DNA from: Crossiella cryophila
GTDB lineage: Bacteria > Actinomycetota > Actinomycetes > Mycobacteriales > Pseudonocardiaceae
Length of the DNA stretch: 64,000 nt
Direction of reading: 5' to 3'
Assembly (NCBI RefSeq): GCF_014204915.1
Contig: NZ_JACHMH010000001.1
Coordinates: 1,488,001-1,552,000, forward strand
The translations under genes and the position numbers were made by a program. Below the pieces are notes generated by a model. It saw only the letters and a program-made list of their open reading frames with translations, did not search any database and had not been told where the DNA came from. Below, in pieces: positions 35,453 to 44,638 of this stretch (within the stretch, counting starts at the first letter, position 1; every line of letters begins with the position of its first letter).

Positions 35453-36378
35453 CCGGGCAACGGCCCTACACGCCCGGCGAGCTGACCGTGCACCACTCGC
35501 CGGACGAGCTGGGCAAGGTCACCAGGGCGCTGCGGGCCACCGGCCGCAAGATCAACCTGGTGCCCACCATGGGCGCGCTGCACGAGGGCCACCGCACGCT
35601 GATCCGCCGCGCCCGCCGGATCCCCGGCACGGTGACCGCGGTGTCGATCTTCGTGAACCCGCTGCAGTTCGGTCCGGACGAGGACTTCCACCGCTACCCG
35701 CGGCCACTGGAAACCGATCTGGACGCCTGCCGGGCCGAGGGTGTGGACCTGGTCTTCAACCCCTCGCCGGAGGCCATGTACGGCACCGGCGCGACCACCA
35801 CCGTGCACCCCGGTCAGCTCGGCGCGGAGCTGGAGGGCGCGGTGCGGCCCGGCCACTTCGAGGGCGTGCTTACCGTGGTGGCCAAACTGCTCAACATCGT
35901 CCGGCCCGACTTCGCCTACTTCGGGGAGAAGGACTACCAGCAGTTCGTGCTGGTCAAGCGGATGGTGACGGATCTGAACCTGGAGAGCGCGATCGTCGGC
36001 GTGCCCATCGTGCGCGATGCCGACGGCCTGGCGCTCTCCTCGCGCAACGCCTACCTCAGTGAGGACGAGCGCCGGGCGGCGCTCGCGATCCCGGCGGCGT
36101 TGGCGGCGGGTGCGATGGCCGGTCCCGACGGCCCGGCGGCGATCCTCGCCGCGGCCAGGGCGGTCGTCGAAGCCGAGTCCGGGCTGCGCCTGGACTATCT
36201 GGAGCTGCGGGCCAGGGATCTGGGCCCCGCACCGGAGAACGGCAAGGCGCGGCTGCTGATCGCGGCCCGCGCCGGGCGGACCCGCCTGCTCGACAACATC
36301 CAGCTCGTGGTCGGTCACGGGGTCGACGAGAACGACGACACCTACAACCCGGCCGCCGGGCTTCCTCGGGAACGGTGA
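35449..36378 (+). CDS. panC: pantothenate synthetase
   Basis: 309 residues. The nucleotide site VPTMGALHEGH (about 38-48), FVNPLQFGPDEDFHRYPR (about 68-85), the FGEKDYQQ loop (about 160-167) and DGLALSSRNAYLS (about 193-205) are intact and match the family. It ligates pantoate and beta-alanine using ATP. ATG 35449 overlaps the DUF2520 stop; panD follows 15 bases later. Confidence 0.96.
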   Translation: MTGQRPYTPGELTVHHSPDELGKVTRALRATGRKINLVPTMGALHEGHRTLIRRARRIPGTVTAVSIFVNPLQFGPDEDFHRYPRPLETDLDACRAEGVDLVFNPSPEAMYGTGATTTVHPGQLGAELEGAVRPGHFEGVLTVVAKLLNIVRPDFAYFGEKDYQQFVLVKRMVTDLNLESAIVGVPIVRDADGLALSSRNAYLSEDERRAALAIPAALAAGAMAGPDGPAAILAAARAVVEAESGLRLDYLELRARDLGPAPENGKARLLIAARAGRTRLLDNIQLVVGHGVDENDDTYNPAAGLPRER

Positions 36379-36393
36379 ACGGGAGGCATCGCC

Positions 36394-36879
36394 ATGTTCC
36401 TGACCATGCTCAAGTCCAAGATCCACCGTGCCACGGTGACCCAGGCCGACCTGCACTACGTCGGCTCGGTGACCGTGGACGAGGACCTGATGGACGCGGC
36501 CGGCCTGCTGGCCGGCGAGCAGGTCGCCATCGTGGACGTCAGCAACGGCGCCCGGTTGGAGACCTATGTCATCCCCGGCGAGCGCGGTAGCGGCGTGCTC
36601 GGCATCAACGGGGCCGCCGCGCACCTGGTGCACCCCGGCGACCTGGTCATCCTCATCGCCTACGGGCTGATGGAGGAGGCGGAGGCCAAGGCGTACAAGC
36701 CCAAGGTCGTCTTCGTCGACGCGGAGAACCGCATCGTCGAACTCGGCGGCGACCCGGCGCACGCGCCGGAGGGCTCGGGGCTGTCCAGTGGCGCGGTCAC
36801 CGCCGAGACCGACGGCCCGCCGCAGTCGGAGACGGTGGACGCGGCGCGGCTGGACGCGCTGCTCCAGGCCGAAAACTAG
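36394..36879 (+). CDS. panD: aspartate 1-decarboxylase proenzyme
   Basis: 161 residues. The autocleavage site is the Gly-Ser pair in [18 protein letters not shown] (about residues 21-38), which yields the pyruvoyl group. [21 protein letters not shown] and [20 protein letters not shown] complete the fold. It decarboxylates aspartate to beta-alanine for PanC. The C-terminal 30 residues are a flexible acidic extension as in mycobacteria. GGGAGG precedes ATG 36394. Confidence 0.96.
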   Translation: MFLTMLKSKIHRATVTQADLHYVGSVTVDEDLMDAAGLLAGEQVAIVDVSNGARLETYVIPGERGSGVLGINGAAAHLVHPGDLVILIAYGLMEEAEAKAYKPKVVFVDAENRIVELGGDPAHAPEGSGLSSGAVTAETDGPPQSETVDAARLDALLQAEN

Positions 36880-36893
36880 AGAGGACAACGCGG

Positions 36894-37679
36894 GTGCTGC
36901 TCGCCATCGACGTCGGCAACACCAACATCGTGCTCGGGCTCTACGAGGGCTCGGGCGACGATGCGAAGCTGGTCAGGGACTGGCGGATGCGCACCGACGC
37001 CCGGATGACCGCCGACGAGCTGGCGCTGACCATGCGCGGCCTGCTCGGCGAGCACGCCGGGCAGGTCACCGGCGTCTCCGCGCTCTCGACGGTGCCCTCG
37101 GTGCTGCGTGAGCTGCGGGTGATGCTGGGCCGCTACTTCGACTCGGTGCCCAAGGTCATCGTGCAGCCCGGCGTGCGCACCGGGGTGCCGCTGCTGGTGG
37201 ACAACCCGAAGGAGGTGGGCTCGGACCGGGTGATCAACACCCTGGCCGCGCACCACCTGCACGACACCGCCTGCGTGGTGGTCGACTTCGGCACCTCCAC
37301 CAACATCGACGTCATCTCCGCCAAGGGCGAGTTCCTCGGCGGCGTGTTCGCCCCCGGCATCGAGATCTCGGTGGACGCGCTGGCCGCCCGCGCCGCCCAG
37401 CTGCGCAAGGTCGAGCTGGTCCGCCCGCGCTCGGTGATCGGCAAGAACACGGTGGAATGCCTCCAGTCCGGCATCCTGTACGGCTTCGCCGGGCAGGTCG
37501 ACGGGCTGGTGCGGCGGATCATCGAGGAGCTGACCGCCGACGGCGAGGAGAAGATCACCGTGATCGCCACCGGCGGCCTGGCCACGCTGGTGCTCGCGGA
37601 GTCGGCCACCATCGAACACCACGTGCCGGACCTGACCCTGCTGGGCCTGAGGCTGGTCTACGAGCGCAACCTGAGGTAG
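36894..37679 (+). CDS. coaX: type III pantothenate kinase
   Basis: 261 residues. The CoaX signatures are present: AIDVGNTNIVLGLYE (about 4-18, phosphate loop), GSDRVINTLAA (about 106-116), VVDFGTSTNIDVIS (about 126-139) and GGVFAPGIEISVDALA (about 146-161). It phosphorylates pantothenate, the first CoA step, and is insensitive to CoA feedback. The start is GTG 36894. It completes the panC-panD-coaX operon. Confidence 0.96.
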   Translation: MLLAIDVGNTNIVLGLYEGSGDDAKLVRDWRMRTDARMTADELALTMRGLLGEHAGQVTGVSALSTVPSVLRELRVMLGRYFDSVPKVIVQPGVRTGVPLLVDNPKEVGSDRVINTLAAHHLHDTACVVVDFGTSTNIDVISAKGEFLGGVFAPGIEISVDALAARAAQLRKVELVRPRSVIGKNTVECLQSGILYGFAGQVDGLVRRIIEELTADGEEKITVIATGGLATLVLAESATIEHHVPDLTLLGLRLVYERNLR

Positions 37680-37680
37680 G

Positions 37681-38460
37681 TCACTTGCCGACCACGGCCC
37701 TGGACACCGTGGTCACCAGCGGCAGCTCGAACTCCCCGCCCGCCGTGGCCGGGTTGCCCTCCAGGTACGCGCGCACCCGGCCGAGCAGGGCCTGCTGCTC
37801 GTCCGGGGTGCGGACCAGGGTGGGGGAGTGGGTGCCCACGGTGGCGGTCAGCGAGGCCGCGGTGCGGGGCTGTTTGTGGCTGAACTCGCGCAGCTCCTGC
37901 TCCTGGAAATCGGCGTGTGCCGGGATGCTGCGGCCCGAGCGCAGGCTGTAGCGCACGCCCAGCCCGGCGATCTCGGCGAACTCGGCCACCCAGTCCACCC
38001 GGTCGTCGTCGAGGTTCCACAGCGCGGCCAGCACGCCGCCGGGGGTGAGCACCCTGGCGATCTCCGGCAGTGCCCGGTCCAGGTCGAACCAGTGCAGGGC
38101 CTGGCCGACCAGCACCGCGTCCACCCGGTTGTCCGGCAACGGGATGGCCTCGGCCGAACCGGGCAGCGCGACCACCCCGCGCAACCGGCCCACCAGTTCA
38201 TCGCGCATGGCCGCGTCCGGTTCCACCGCGATCACGTCCAGACCGGCCCGCAGCAGCTGCTCGGTGAGTTTCCCGGTACCGGCGGCCAGGTCCAGCACCC
38301 GCAGCGGGCGGCGGGCGGCCACCGGGGCCAGCGCGAAGCTCACCGCGGCCTCCGGGTAGTCCGGGCGGTGGTCGGCGTAATCGGCCGCGGCGGCGCCGAA
38401 GGAACGGGCCCGGCGCGCGTGTTCGGTGGCGAGGCGATCGCTTGGGGTGAAGTCCGGCAC
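37681..38460 (-). CDS. class I SAM-dependent methyltransferase
   Basis: 259 residues. The SAM motif is [16 protein letters not shown] (about 54-69), followed by [13 protein letters not shown] (about 76-88), and [19 protein letters not shown] (about 112-130), the AqualHWf signature of the Methyltransf_11 trans-aconitate-like group. It is convergent with coaX and divergent from lysS, with 56 bases between starts. The methyl acceptor is unknown. Confidence 0.88.
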   Translation of the reverse strand: MPDFTPSDRLATEHARRARSFGAAAADYADHRPDYPEAAVSFALAPVAARRPLRVLDLAAGTGKLTEQLLRAGLDVIAVEPDAAMRDELVGRLRGVVALPGSAEAIPLPDNRVDAVLVGQALHWFDLDRALPEIARVLTPGGVLAALWNLDDDRVDWVAEFAEIAGLGVRYSLRSGRSIPAHADFQEQELREFSHKQPRTAASLTATVGTHSPTLVRTPDEQQALLGRVRAYLEGNPATAGGEFELPLVTTVSRAVVGK

Positions 38461-38516
38461 AACGAGAACCTATCCCGTTCGCATTACTCTCCGGGTACTC
38501 CGTAACCTGTGTTGCC

Positions 38517-40028
38517 GTGACAGAGCAGCCGCAGCACCAGCCCGTAACCAGCGACGACGACCTGCCGGAGCAGATGCGCGTCCGGCGCGAAAAGCGGGAG
38601 CGGCTGCTGGCCGAGGGCAAGGCGCCCTATCCGGTCGTACTGGACCGCACGCACTCCCTCGCCGAGATCAGGGCCGCCTATCCCGATCTTCCGCCGGACA
38701 CCCCCACCGGGGAAATCGTCGGCGTGACCGGACGGGTCATGTTCCAGCGGAACACCGGGAAGTTGTGTTTCGCCACTCTCCGCGAGGGTGACGGCGTCGA
38801 GCTGCAGGCGATGCTGAGCCTGGACAAGGTGGGTGCGGAAGCACTGGCCGGGTGGAAGTCCGATGTCGATCTCGGTGATCACGTGTTCGTCCGCGGCGAG
38901 GTGGCCACTTCGCGGCGTGGAGAACTGTCGGTCATGGTCACCGAATGGCAACTTGCCGCCAAGACCTTGCGCCCGTTGCCGGTAGCCCACAAGCAGCTCT
39001 CCGAAGAGACTCGAGTGCGGCAGCGTTATGTCGACCTGTTGCTCCGACCGGAGGCCAGGGACGCGGTGCGTATCCGCGCCGGTGTGATGCGTTCGCTGCG
39101 GGAGTCCTTCCACCGCCGGACTTTCACCGAAGTCGAGACGCCGATGTTGCAGACGCTGCACGGCGGTGCCAGCGCTCGTCCGTTCACCACACACTCCAAT
39201 GCGTTCGACATCGACCTTTACCTGCGGATCGCACCCGAGCTGTACCTGAAGCGCTGTGTGGTCGGCGGGATCGAGAAGGTCTTCGAGATCAACCGGAACT
39301 TCCGGAACGAAGGATCCGACTCCTCGCACTCACCAGAGTTCGCGATGCTCGAGGCGTACGAGGCATACGGTTCCTACGACACGATTGGCAAGCTCACCCG
39401 GGAGTTGGTACAGGAAGCCGCGGACGCCGTTTTCGGTAGTCAGGCAGTCACCCTCGCGGACGGTTCGGAGTACGACCTGTCCGGCGAGTGGACCACACTG
39501 ACTATGTACGGCTCACTGTCCGACGCGCTTGGTGAGGAGATCACCCCGGCGACTCCGGTCGAGTTGTTGCGCAAGCACCTGGAATCTCGCGGACAGGAAG
39601 TTCACCCGGCTGCCGGACACGGAAAGTTGGTCGAGGAGCTGTGGGAACACCTCGTTGGTGATCACCTGCACGCACCCACCTTCGTACGTGACTTCCCGGT
39701 CGACACCTCGCCGCTGACCAGGGAACACCGCAGCGAGACCGGCATCGCGGAGAAGTGGGACCTCTACATCCGCGGTTTCGAGCTGGCCACCGGATACTCG
39801 GAGTTGGTCGACCCCGTTATCCAGCGGGAACGCCTCGAGGCGCAGGCCCGGCTGGGCTCGGCAGGCGACGTCGAGGCGATGCGCCTCGACGAGGACTTCC
39901 TGCGTGCGCTGGAGTACGGAATGCCGCCCAGTGGCGGTATGGGAATGGGTATTGACCGGCTGTTGATGGCGCTCACCGGTCTTGGTATCCGGGAGACGAT
40001 CCTGTTCCCGCTAGTCCGTCCTGAATGA
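38517..40028 (+). CDS. lysS: lysyl-tRNA synthetase, class II
   Basis: 503 residues. An OB-fold anticodon-binding domain (about 60-160) precedes the class II core: motif 1 region FTEVETPML (about 203-211), motif 2 ([21 protein letters not shown], about 258-278) and motif 3 ([15 protein letters not shown], about 478-492). GTG 38517 lies about 10 bases after TAACCT (38503-38508), so the message may be nearly leaderless. Codon third positions are noticeably less GC-biased than in neighbouring genes. Confidence 0.97.
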   Translation: MTEQPQHQPVTSDDDLPEQMRVRREKRERLLAEGKAPYPVVLDRTHSLAEIRAAYPDLPPDTPTGEIVGVTGRVMFQRNTGKLCFATLREGDGVELQAMLSLDKVGAEALAGWKSDVDLGDHVFVRGEVATSRRGELSVMVTEWQLAAKTLRPLPVAHKQLSEETRVRQRYVDLLLRPEARDAVRIRAGVMRSLRESFHRRTFTEVETPMLQTLHGGASARPFTTHSNAFDIDLYLRIAPELYLKRCVVGGIEKVFEINRNFRNEGSDSSHSPEFAMLEAYEAYGSYDTIGKLTRELVQEAADAVFGSQAVTLADGSEYDLSGEWTTLTMYGSLSDALGEEITPATPVELLRKHLESRGQEVHPAAGHGKLVEELWEHLVGDHLHAPTFVRDFPVDTSPLTREHRSETGIAEKWDLYIRGFELATGYSELVDPVIQRERLEAQARLGSAGDVEAMRLDEDFLRALEYGMPPSGGMGMGIDRLLMALTGLGIRETILFPLVRPE

Positions 40029-40031
40029 CGT

Positions 40032-40060
40032 TCACCACTTTGAGACCGTGTGGTGAGTGT
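40032..40060 (+). terminator. possible terminator after lysS
   Basis: TCACCAC (40032-40038) pairs with GTGGTGA (40050-40056), four bases after the lysS stop, then GTGTTCCTCT. It is weak but well placed. Confidence 0.5.
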
Positions 40061-40164
40061 TCCTCTAGCTGTTAGTGCGCTAATCTTCCGCGTAGTCTCT
40101 ACAGACGAACTACACGCCGGGAGCTTCGCCGGCAGCCACTGGGGTTTCAGGAAGGAACAAGCGC

Positions 40165-40530
40165 ATGGCGGAGAGAGTCGTCCGAACCCTGGTCGACGAC
40201 CTGGACGGTTCGGAAGCGGAAGAGACCGTCGAGTTCGCGGTCGACGGTGTGTCCTACGAGATCGACCTTTCCGGGGACAACGCGACGAAGCTTCGGGACG
40301 CGCTCGCGTCCTATGTCGCAGGCGCGCGCCGGACTGGCGGCCGGCGGCGCACCACTTCGGCGCCGGGTCGTTCCGGTGCGGTCGCCGGACGGGCGGCCGG
40401 TCGGGTCGCTTCCGCCGATCGCGAGCAGAACCAGGCGATTCGTGAGTGGGCCCGCAAGCGGGGCATGAAGGTTTCCGACCGGGGCCGCATCCCGGCGGAC
40501 GTGCTGCAGCAGTTCCACCAGGAGAACTGA
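40165..40530 (+). CDS. lsr2: Lsr2 nucleoid-associated protein
   Basis: 121 residues. The N-terminal dimerisation beta hairpin ([20 protein letters not shown]) and the C-terminal DNA-binding domain with [20 protein letters not shown] are intact; RGR is the AT-hook-like element that inserts in the minor groove. A Gly/Arg/Ala linker joins them. Lsr2 silences AT-rich and foreign DNA. GGAAGGAA precedes the ATG. It follows lysS as in other mycolata-related actinobacteria, with its own weak promoter-like TAGTCT at 40093-40098. Confidence 0.97.
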   Translation: MAERVVRTLVDDLDGSEAEETVEFAVDGVSYEIDLSGDNATKLRDALASYVAGARRTGGRRRTTSAPGRSGAVAGRAAGRVASADREQNQAIREWARKRGMKVSDRGRIPADVLQQFHQEN

Positions 40531-40570
40531 CCGGCTGAAAACGGCCACCACTTGGACATTTCAATACGGG

Positions 40571-40618
40571 ACGGGACCCGCCACCGGTTTGTAGCCGTGC
40601 GGCGGGTCCCGTTCTGTG
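40571..40618 (+). terminator. terminator after lsr2, shared with convergent gene
   Basis: ACGGGACCCGCC (40571-40582) pairs perfectly with GGCGGGTCCCGT (40601-40612), then TCTGTGC. It lies between lsr2 and the convergent lipoprotein gene. Confidence 0.85.
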
Positions 40619-40631
40619 CTATATGGCGTGA

Positions 40632-41618
40632 TCACTTACCGGGATCGACACCGAAAGCCTTCGCCAGGTCGTCCAGCACCACGTGTGCGCCTTGCAGGCT
40701 CACCGAGGAGATCCAGGTGGTATCCGAAACTTCATGCACCTGGCCCTTGAGCTGTGCCCACAGCGGATTGGCCTGGAACTTCTCCTTCGCCTTCGCCGAG
40801 CCGCCCTTCGGATCCGGGAAGGCGGTCACGAACACCTGGTCGCCATCGGCGCGCAGGATGTTCTCCGGGCTCAGCTCCACGAAGATCTGCGCCGCGTTCG
40901 GGTCGTTCTGATCCGCCGGCCTGCCCAGTCCGGTGTCCTTGAGCACGATCCCGATGAAGCTGTTCATCGAGTAGGCCCTGGTCGGCCCGTCCACGAATCG
41001 GACAACCGAGACAGTGGGCGTCTTCCCGGCCTTGGCCTTGATCGCCGCGCCGACCTTGGCCGCCCGGTCCTCATATGCCTTGATCTTGGTCTCGGCCAGC
41101 TGTTCCTTGCCCAGCGCCTTGCCCGCCAGCCGGATGTTGTCCTTCCAGGTCTTGCCGGTCTCCGCGCTGAACACGGTCGGCTTGCGCGCGGAGAGCACGC
41201 TGTACAGGTTCTCGTGCCGGACCTTGGCCGAAAGGATCAGATCCGGCTCGGCCACCAGGACCTGCTCCAGCTTGGTCTGCTCCAGCTCGCCCACCGGCTT
41301 GGCGTTCTTGGCGTACTTGTCCGCCTCGGCCTTGAGGTAGTCCGGGAACTTCTCCCCGCTGGCCGGGAACAGGGTGTAGGCGGCCAGCTGGGTCTCCAGC
41401 GCGAACACCGCGTCCACGTAGGAGCTGTCCAGCGCGGCCACCTTGACCGGCTGCTTCTCGATGGTCGTCTTGCCCATGGCGTGCTCGACGGTGCGCGGGA
41501 ACCCGGCGACCGACTCCCCGGCGGACGTCGTGCCGGTCTGCGGGGTCCCGCCACCGCCGCAGGAACTGACGAGCAGGGCCGTGGCGGCGGCGAGAACAGC
41601 CAGGGATGGCCTGGTCAT
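40632..41618 (-). CDS. iron-siderophore-binding lipoprotein
   Basis: 328 residues. The lipobox LLVSSC places the lipidated Cys at residue 20. The rest is a class III periplasmic-binding protein of the FepB/FecB type: KVAALDSSYVDAVFAL, KLEQVLVAEPDLILSA, and ELSPENILRADGDQVFVTA near the C-terminal lobe. It captures ferric siderophores outside the cell and hands them to the divergent permeases. A probable iron box lies in the 53-base divergent region. Confidence 0.9.
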   Translation of the reverse strand: MTRPSLAVLAAATALLVSSCGGGGTPQTGTTSAGESVAGFPRTVEHAMGKTTIEKQPVKVAALDSSYVDAVFALETQLAAYTLFPASGEKFPDYLKAEADKYAKNAKPVGELEQTKLEQVLVAEPDLILSAKVRHENLYSVLSARKPTVFSAETGKTWKDNIRLAGKALGKEQLAETKIKAYEDRAAKVGAAIKAKAGKTPTVSVVRFVDGPTRAYSMNSFIGIVLKDTGLGRPADQNDPNAAQIFVELSPENILRADGDQVFVTAFPDPKGGSAKAKEKFQANPLWAQLKGQVHEVSDTTWISSVSLQGAHVVLDDLAKAFGVDPGK

Positions 41619-41631
41619 GACGGTCCTTCCG

Positions 41632-41650
41632 TTCGGTTAGGCTTGCCTCA
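41632..41650. promoter_or_regulatory. iron-box-like operator between the binding protein and permease genes
   Basis: The 19 bases match the IdeR/DmdR consensus TTAGGTTAGGCTAACCTAA at 15 positions. It lies 14 bases before the lipoprotein ATG and 22 before the permease ATG, so one repressor could close both directions when iron is ample. Confidence 0.75.
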
Positions 41651-41671
41651 GTAGAGGATAGGAGCCGCAGC

Positions 41672-42724
41672 ATGACCCGTGCCGCGATCGCGCCCGGGTC
41701 CGCCGTTCCGGCCCCGGTCCGCCGACGCCGTCGTGTGCTCGGCATCCTGCTGCTCGCCATCGCGCTGGTGCTCGCACTGGTGGCCAGTGTGGCCATCGGC
41801 GCCAAGCCGGTCCCGCTGGGCGACGTCTGGCACGCGCTGACCGCCCCGACGGGCAGTGAGAACGACCTGATCGTGAACTCGCTGCGGATCCCTCGGACCA
41901 TCCTCGGCCTGCTGGTCGGCCTGGCGCTGGGCATCGGCGGCGCGCTGCTGCAGGGCCACACCCGCAACCCGCTGGCCGATCCCGGCCTGCTCGGGGTCAA
42001 CCAGGGCGCGGCCTTCGCGGTGGTGCTGGCCATCTTCACCTTCGGCTTCACCGACCTGTTCAGCTTCGTCTGGTTCGGCTTCGCCGGCGCGCTGCTGGCC
42101 ACCGTGATCGTCTTCGCCATCGGCTCGGCGGGCACCACCGGCCGCGGCGGGCCGACCCCGGTGACGCTGGCCCTGTCCGGCGCGGCCGTGTCGGCCTTCC
42201 TGTACGCGCTCAGCTCGGCGCTGATCCTGCTGGACGCGCAGAGCCTGGAGACCTTCCGGTTCTGGCGCAGCGGATCACTGGCAGGCCGCGATCCGGAGAT
42301 CATCCTGCAGGTGCTGCCGTTCCTGCTGGCCGGACTGGTGCTGGCACTGGCCAACGCACCCGGCCTGAACGCGGTCTCCCTCGGCGAGGACGTGGCCCGC
42401 TCGCTCGGCCAGCGGATCTGGCTGACCAGGGCGCTGGGCATCGCCGCGGTGACCCTGCTGACCGGGGCCTCGGTGGCCGCCTGCGGGCCGATCGGCTTCG
42501 TCGGGCTGATCGTGCCGCACATCGCCAGGGCCATCACCGGCCCGGACTACCGCTGGCTGCTGCCCTACGCCGGACTGATCGGCGCGGTGCTGGTGCTGGC
42601 CTCCGACGTGCTCGGCCGGGTGCTCGCCCGGCCAGGTGAGCTGCAGGTCGGCATCATGCTGGCGCTGGTCGGCTCGCCGTTCTTCGTGGTGCTGGTGCGC
42701 CGCCGGAAGCTGGTGAGCCTGTGA
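41672..42724 (+). CDS. FecCD-family iron-siderophore ABC permease
   Basis: 350 residues, about nine to ten membrane helices. RIPRTILGLLVGLALGIGGA and LLQGHTRNPLADPGLLGVNQGA (split over residues 70-110) match the conserved FecCD stretch, and GPIGFVGLIVPHIARAITG (about 272-290) is the family EAA-like coupling loop to the ATPase. It forms a heterodimer with the next gene, whose GTG overlaps its stop. Confidence 0.94.
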   Translation: MTRAAIAPGSAVPAPVRRRRRVLGILLLAIALVLALVASVAIGAKPVPLGDVWHALTAPTGSENDLIVNSLRIPRTILGLLVGLALGIGGALLQGHTRNPLADPGLLGVNQGAAFAVVLAIFTFGFTDLFSFVWFGFAGALLATVIVFAIGSAGTTGRGGPTPVTLALSGAAVSAFLYALSSALILLDAQSLETFRFWRSGSLAGRDPEIILQVLPFLLAGLVLALANAPGLNAVSLGEDVARSLGQRIWLTRALGIAAVTLLTGASVAACGPIGFVGLIVPHIARAITGPDYRWLLPYAGLIGAVLVLASDVLGRVLARPGELQVGIMLALVGSPFFVVLVRRRKLVSL

Positions 42725-43803
42725 CCGCCAAGACCGAGGCCAGGGTGCCCGGCAGGCCCGCACTGCGCCTGGCCGGGGCCTCCTGGACGCTGCGGCTGCG
42801 GGCCGTCGCGGTGCCGGTGCTCGGCCTGGCCGTGCTGGTGTTCGTGCTGGCGCTGAACCTGACCCTCGGCGATTTCCCGATCAGCCTCGGCGAGGTCTTC
42901 GCCGCGCTGCTCGGCGGCGGGGACGAGGCGCACCGGTTCATCCTCTACGACCTGCGGCTGCCCCGGGCGCTGACCGGCGCGCTGGTCGGCGCCGCGCTCG
43001 GCCTGGCAGGCGCGATCACCCAGGCCATCGCACGCAACCCGCTGGCCAGCCCGGACCTGCTCGGCGTGAGCGCGGGGGCTGGCGCGGGCGCGGTGTTCGT
43101 GGTGATGTTCGGCGGCAGCGCCGGCGGGCTCAGCGGCTACCTGGCCGCGGTCGGCCTGCCGATCGCCGCGCTGATCGGCGGCCTGCTCGCGGCCGCCGTG
43201 GTCTACCTGCTGGCCTGGCGGCGCGGCATCGAGGGCTTCCGGCTGGTGCTGGTCGGCATCGGCGTGCACGCGGTGCTGTCCAACGTGACCTTCTGGCTGC
43301 TCACCCTCTCCGACGTGGCCGACGCCGGCCGGGCCATGGTCTGGCTGACCGGCAGCCTCAACGCCCGCGGCTGGGACCACGTGCTGCCGGTGGGCATCGC
43401 GCTGGCCGTGCTGGTCCCGCTCACCCTCTTCGGCGCGCGCACCCTCGGCGCGCTGCAGTTCACCGACGACACCGTGCGCGGACTCGGCGTGCGGGTCGAG
43501 CTGAGCCGTTCGCTGCTGGTGCTGGCCGCGGTCGGCCTGGCCGCGGTGGCCACCGCCTCGGCCGGTCCGATCGAGTTCGTCGCACTGGCCGTGCCGCAGA
43601 TCGCGCTGCGGCTGACCGGCCTGGCCCAGCCGCCGCTGCTGGCCAGCGCGGTGCTCGGGGCCGCGCTCACCGTCACCGCCGACGTGCTGGCCCGCACCGC
43701 CTTCGGCTCGGTCGAACTGCCGGTCGGGATCGTCACCGCGATCCTCGGCGCTCCCTACCTGGTGTTCCTGCTCGTCCGACGTTATCGGGAGGTACGCGGA
43801 TGA
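42721..43803 (+). CDS. second FecCD-family iron-siderophore ABC permease
   Basis: 360 residues with about ten membrane helices. DLRLPRALTGALVGAALGLAG and ARNPLASPDLLGVSAGAG (about 78-120), and GPIEFVALAVPQIALRLTG (about 281-299) match the family. It pairs with the preceding permease. The start GTG overlaps that gene (GTGA), and its stop overlaps the ATPase gene (ATGA). Confidence 0.94.
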   Translation: MTAKTEARVPGRPALRLAGASWTLRLRAVAVPVLGLAVLVFVLALNLTLGDFPISLGEVFAALLGGGDEAHRFILYDLRLPRALTGALVGAALGLAGAITQAIARNPLASPDLLGVSAGAGAGAVFVVMFGGSAGGLSGYLAAVGLPIAALIGGLLAAAVVYLLAWRRGIEGFRLVLVGIGVHAVLSNVTFWLLTLSDVADAGRAMVWLTGSLNARGWDHVLPVGIALAVLVPLTLFGARTLGALQFTDDTVRGLGVRVELSRSLLVLAAVGLAAVATASAGPIEFVALAVPQIALRLTGLAQPPLLASAVLGAALTVTADVLARTAFGSVELPVGIVTAILGAPYLVFLLVRRYREVRG

Positions 43804-44618
43804 CCGCGCTGCCCACAGCCGCCCCAGCGATCCGCCTGGCCGCCAGCGAGCTGACCCTGGCCTACGGCGACAACGTGGTCGTCGACGGACTGGACTTCGA
43901 GGTGCTCGACGGCACCGTCACCGCGGTGATCGGCCCCAACGGCTGCGGCAAGTCCACCCTGCTGCGTGCGCTGGGCAGGCTGATCAACCCGCAGCGCGGG
44001 CACGTGCTGCTGGACGGCAAGCGGATCGACAAGACCCCGACCCGCGAGGTCGCCAAGGTGCTCGGCGTGCTGCCGCAGACCCCGACCGCGCCGGAGGGCC
44101 TCACCGTCGCCGACCTGGTCGCCCGTGGCCGGCACCCGCACCAGTCCTGGTACCGGCAGTGGTCGAGCGATGACGAGGACACCGTGGCCGAGGCGCTGCG
44201 GATGACCGGCATGCTGGAGTTCGCCGAGCGCACCCTTGACCAGCTCTCCGGCGGTCAGCGCCAGCGCGCCTGGATCTCCATGGCCCTGGCCCAGGGCACC
44301 GACCTGCTGCTGCTGGACGAGCCGACCACCTACCTGGACCTGGCCCACCAGGTCGACGTGCTGGACCTGGTCCAGCGGCTGCACACCGAGGCGGGCCGCA
44401 CCGTGATCATGGTGCTGCACGACCTGAACCTGGCCGCCCGCTACGCCGACCGCCTGGTCGCCATGCGCGCGGGCAAGATCGTCGCCCAGGGCCCGTCCGC
44501 CGAGGTGCTCACCGAGGACCTGCTGCGCGAGGTCTTCGAGCTGGACGCCAAGGTCATCCAGGACCCGATCGCGGGCACCCCGCTGGTGGTGCCGGTGGGC
44601 AGCAGGCACAAGATCTGA
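43800..44618 (+). CDS. iron-siderophore ABC transporter ATPase
   Basis: 272 residues. Walker A GPNGCGKST (about 43-51), Q-loop in VLPQTPTAPEGL, signature LSGGQRQRAWISMALAQGTD (about 148-167) and Walker B LLLLDEP (about 170-176) are intact, typical of FepC/FecE. It powers uptake through the two permeases. Confidence 0.96.
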   Translation: MTALPTAAPAIRLAASELTLAYGDNVVVDGLDFEVLDGTVTAVIGPNGCGKSTLLRALGRLINPQRGHVLLDGKRIDKTPTREVAKVLGVLPQTPTAPEGLTVADLVARGRHPHQSWYRQWSSDDEDTVAEALRMTGMLEFAERTLDQLSGGQRQRAWISMALAQGTDLLLLDEPTTYLDLAHQVDVLDLVQRLHTEAGRTVIMVLHDLNLAARYADRLVAMRAGKIVAQGPSAEVLTEDLLREVFELDAKVIQDPIAGTPLVVPVGSRHKI

Positions 44619-44635
44619 CCCGGCGGGGCCGGGTC
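44617..44635 (+). terminator. short hairpin after the iron transporter operon
   Basis: GACCCGGC (44617-44624) and GCCGGGTC (44628-44635) form an 8-bp stem with a three-base loop, at the ATPase stop codon and just ahead of the convergent reductase stop at 44639. There is no U-tract. Confidence 0.6.
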
Positions 44636-44638
44636 AGG

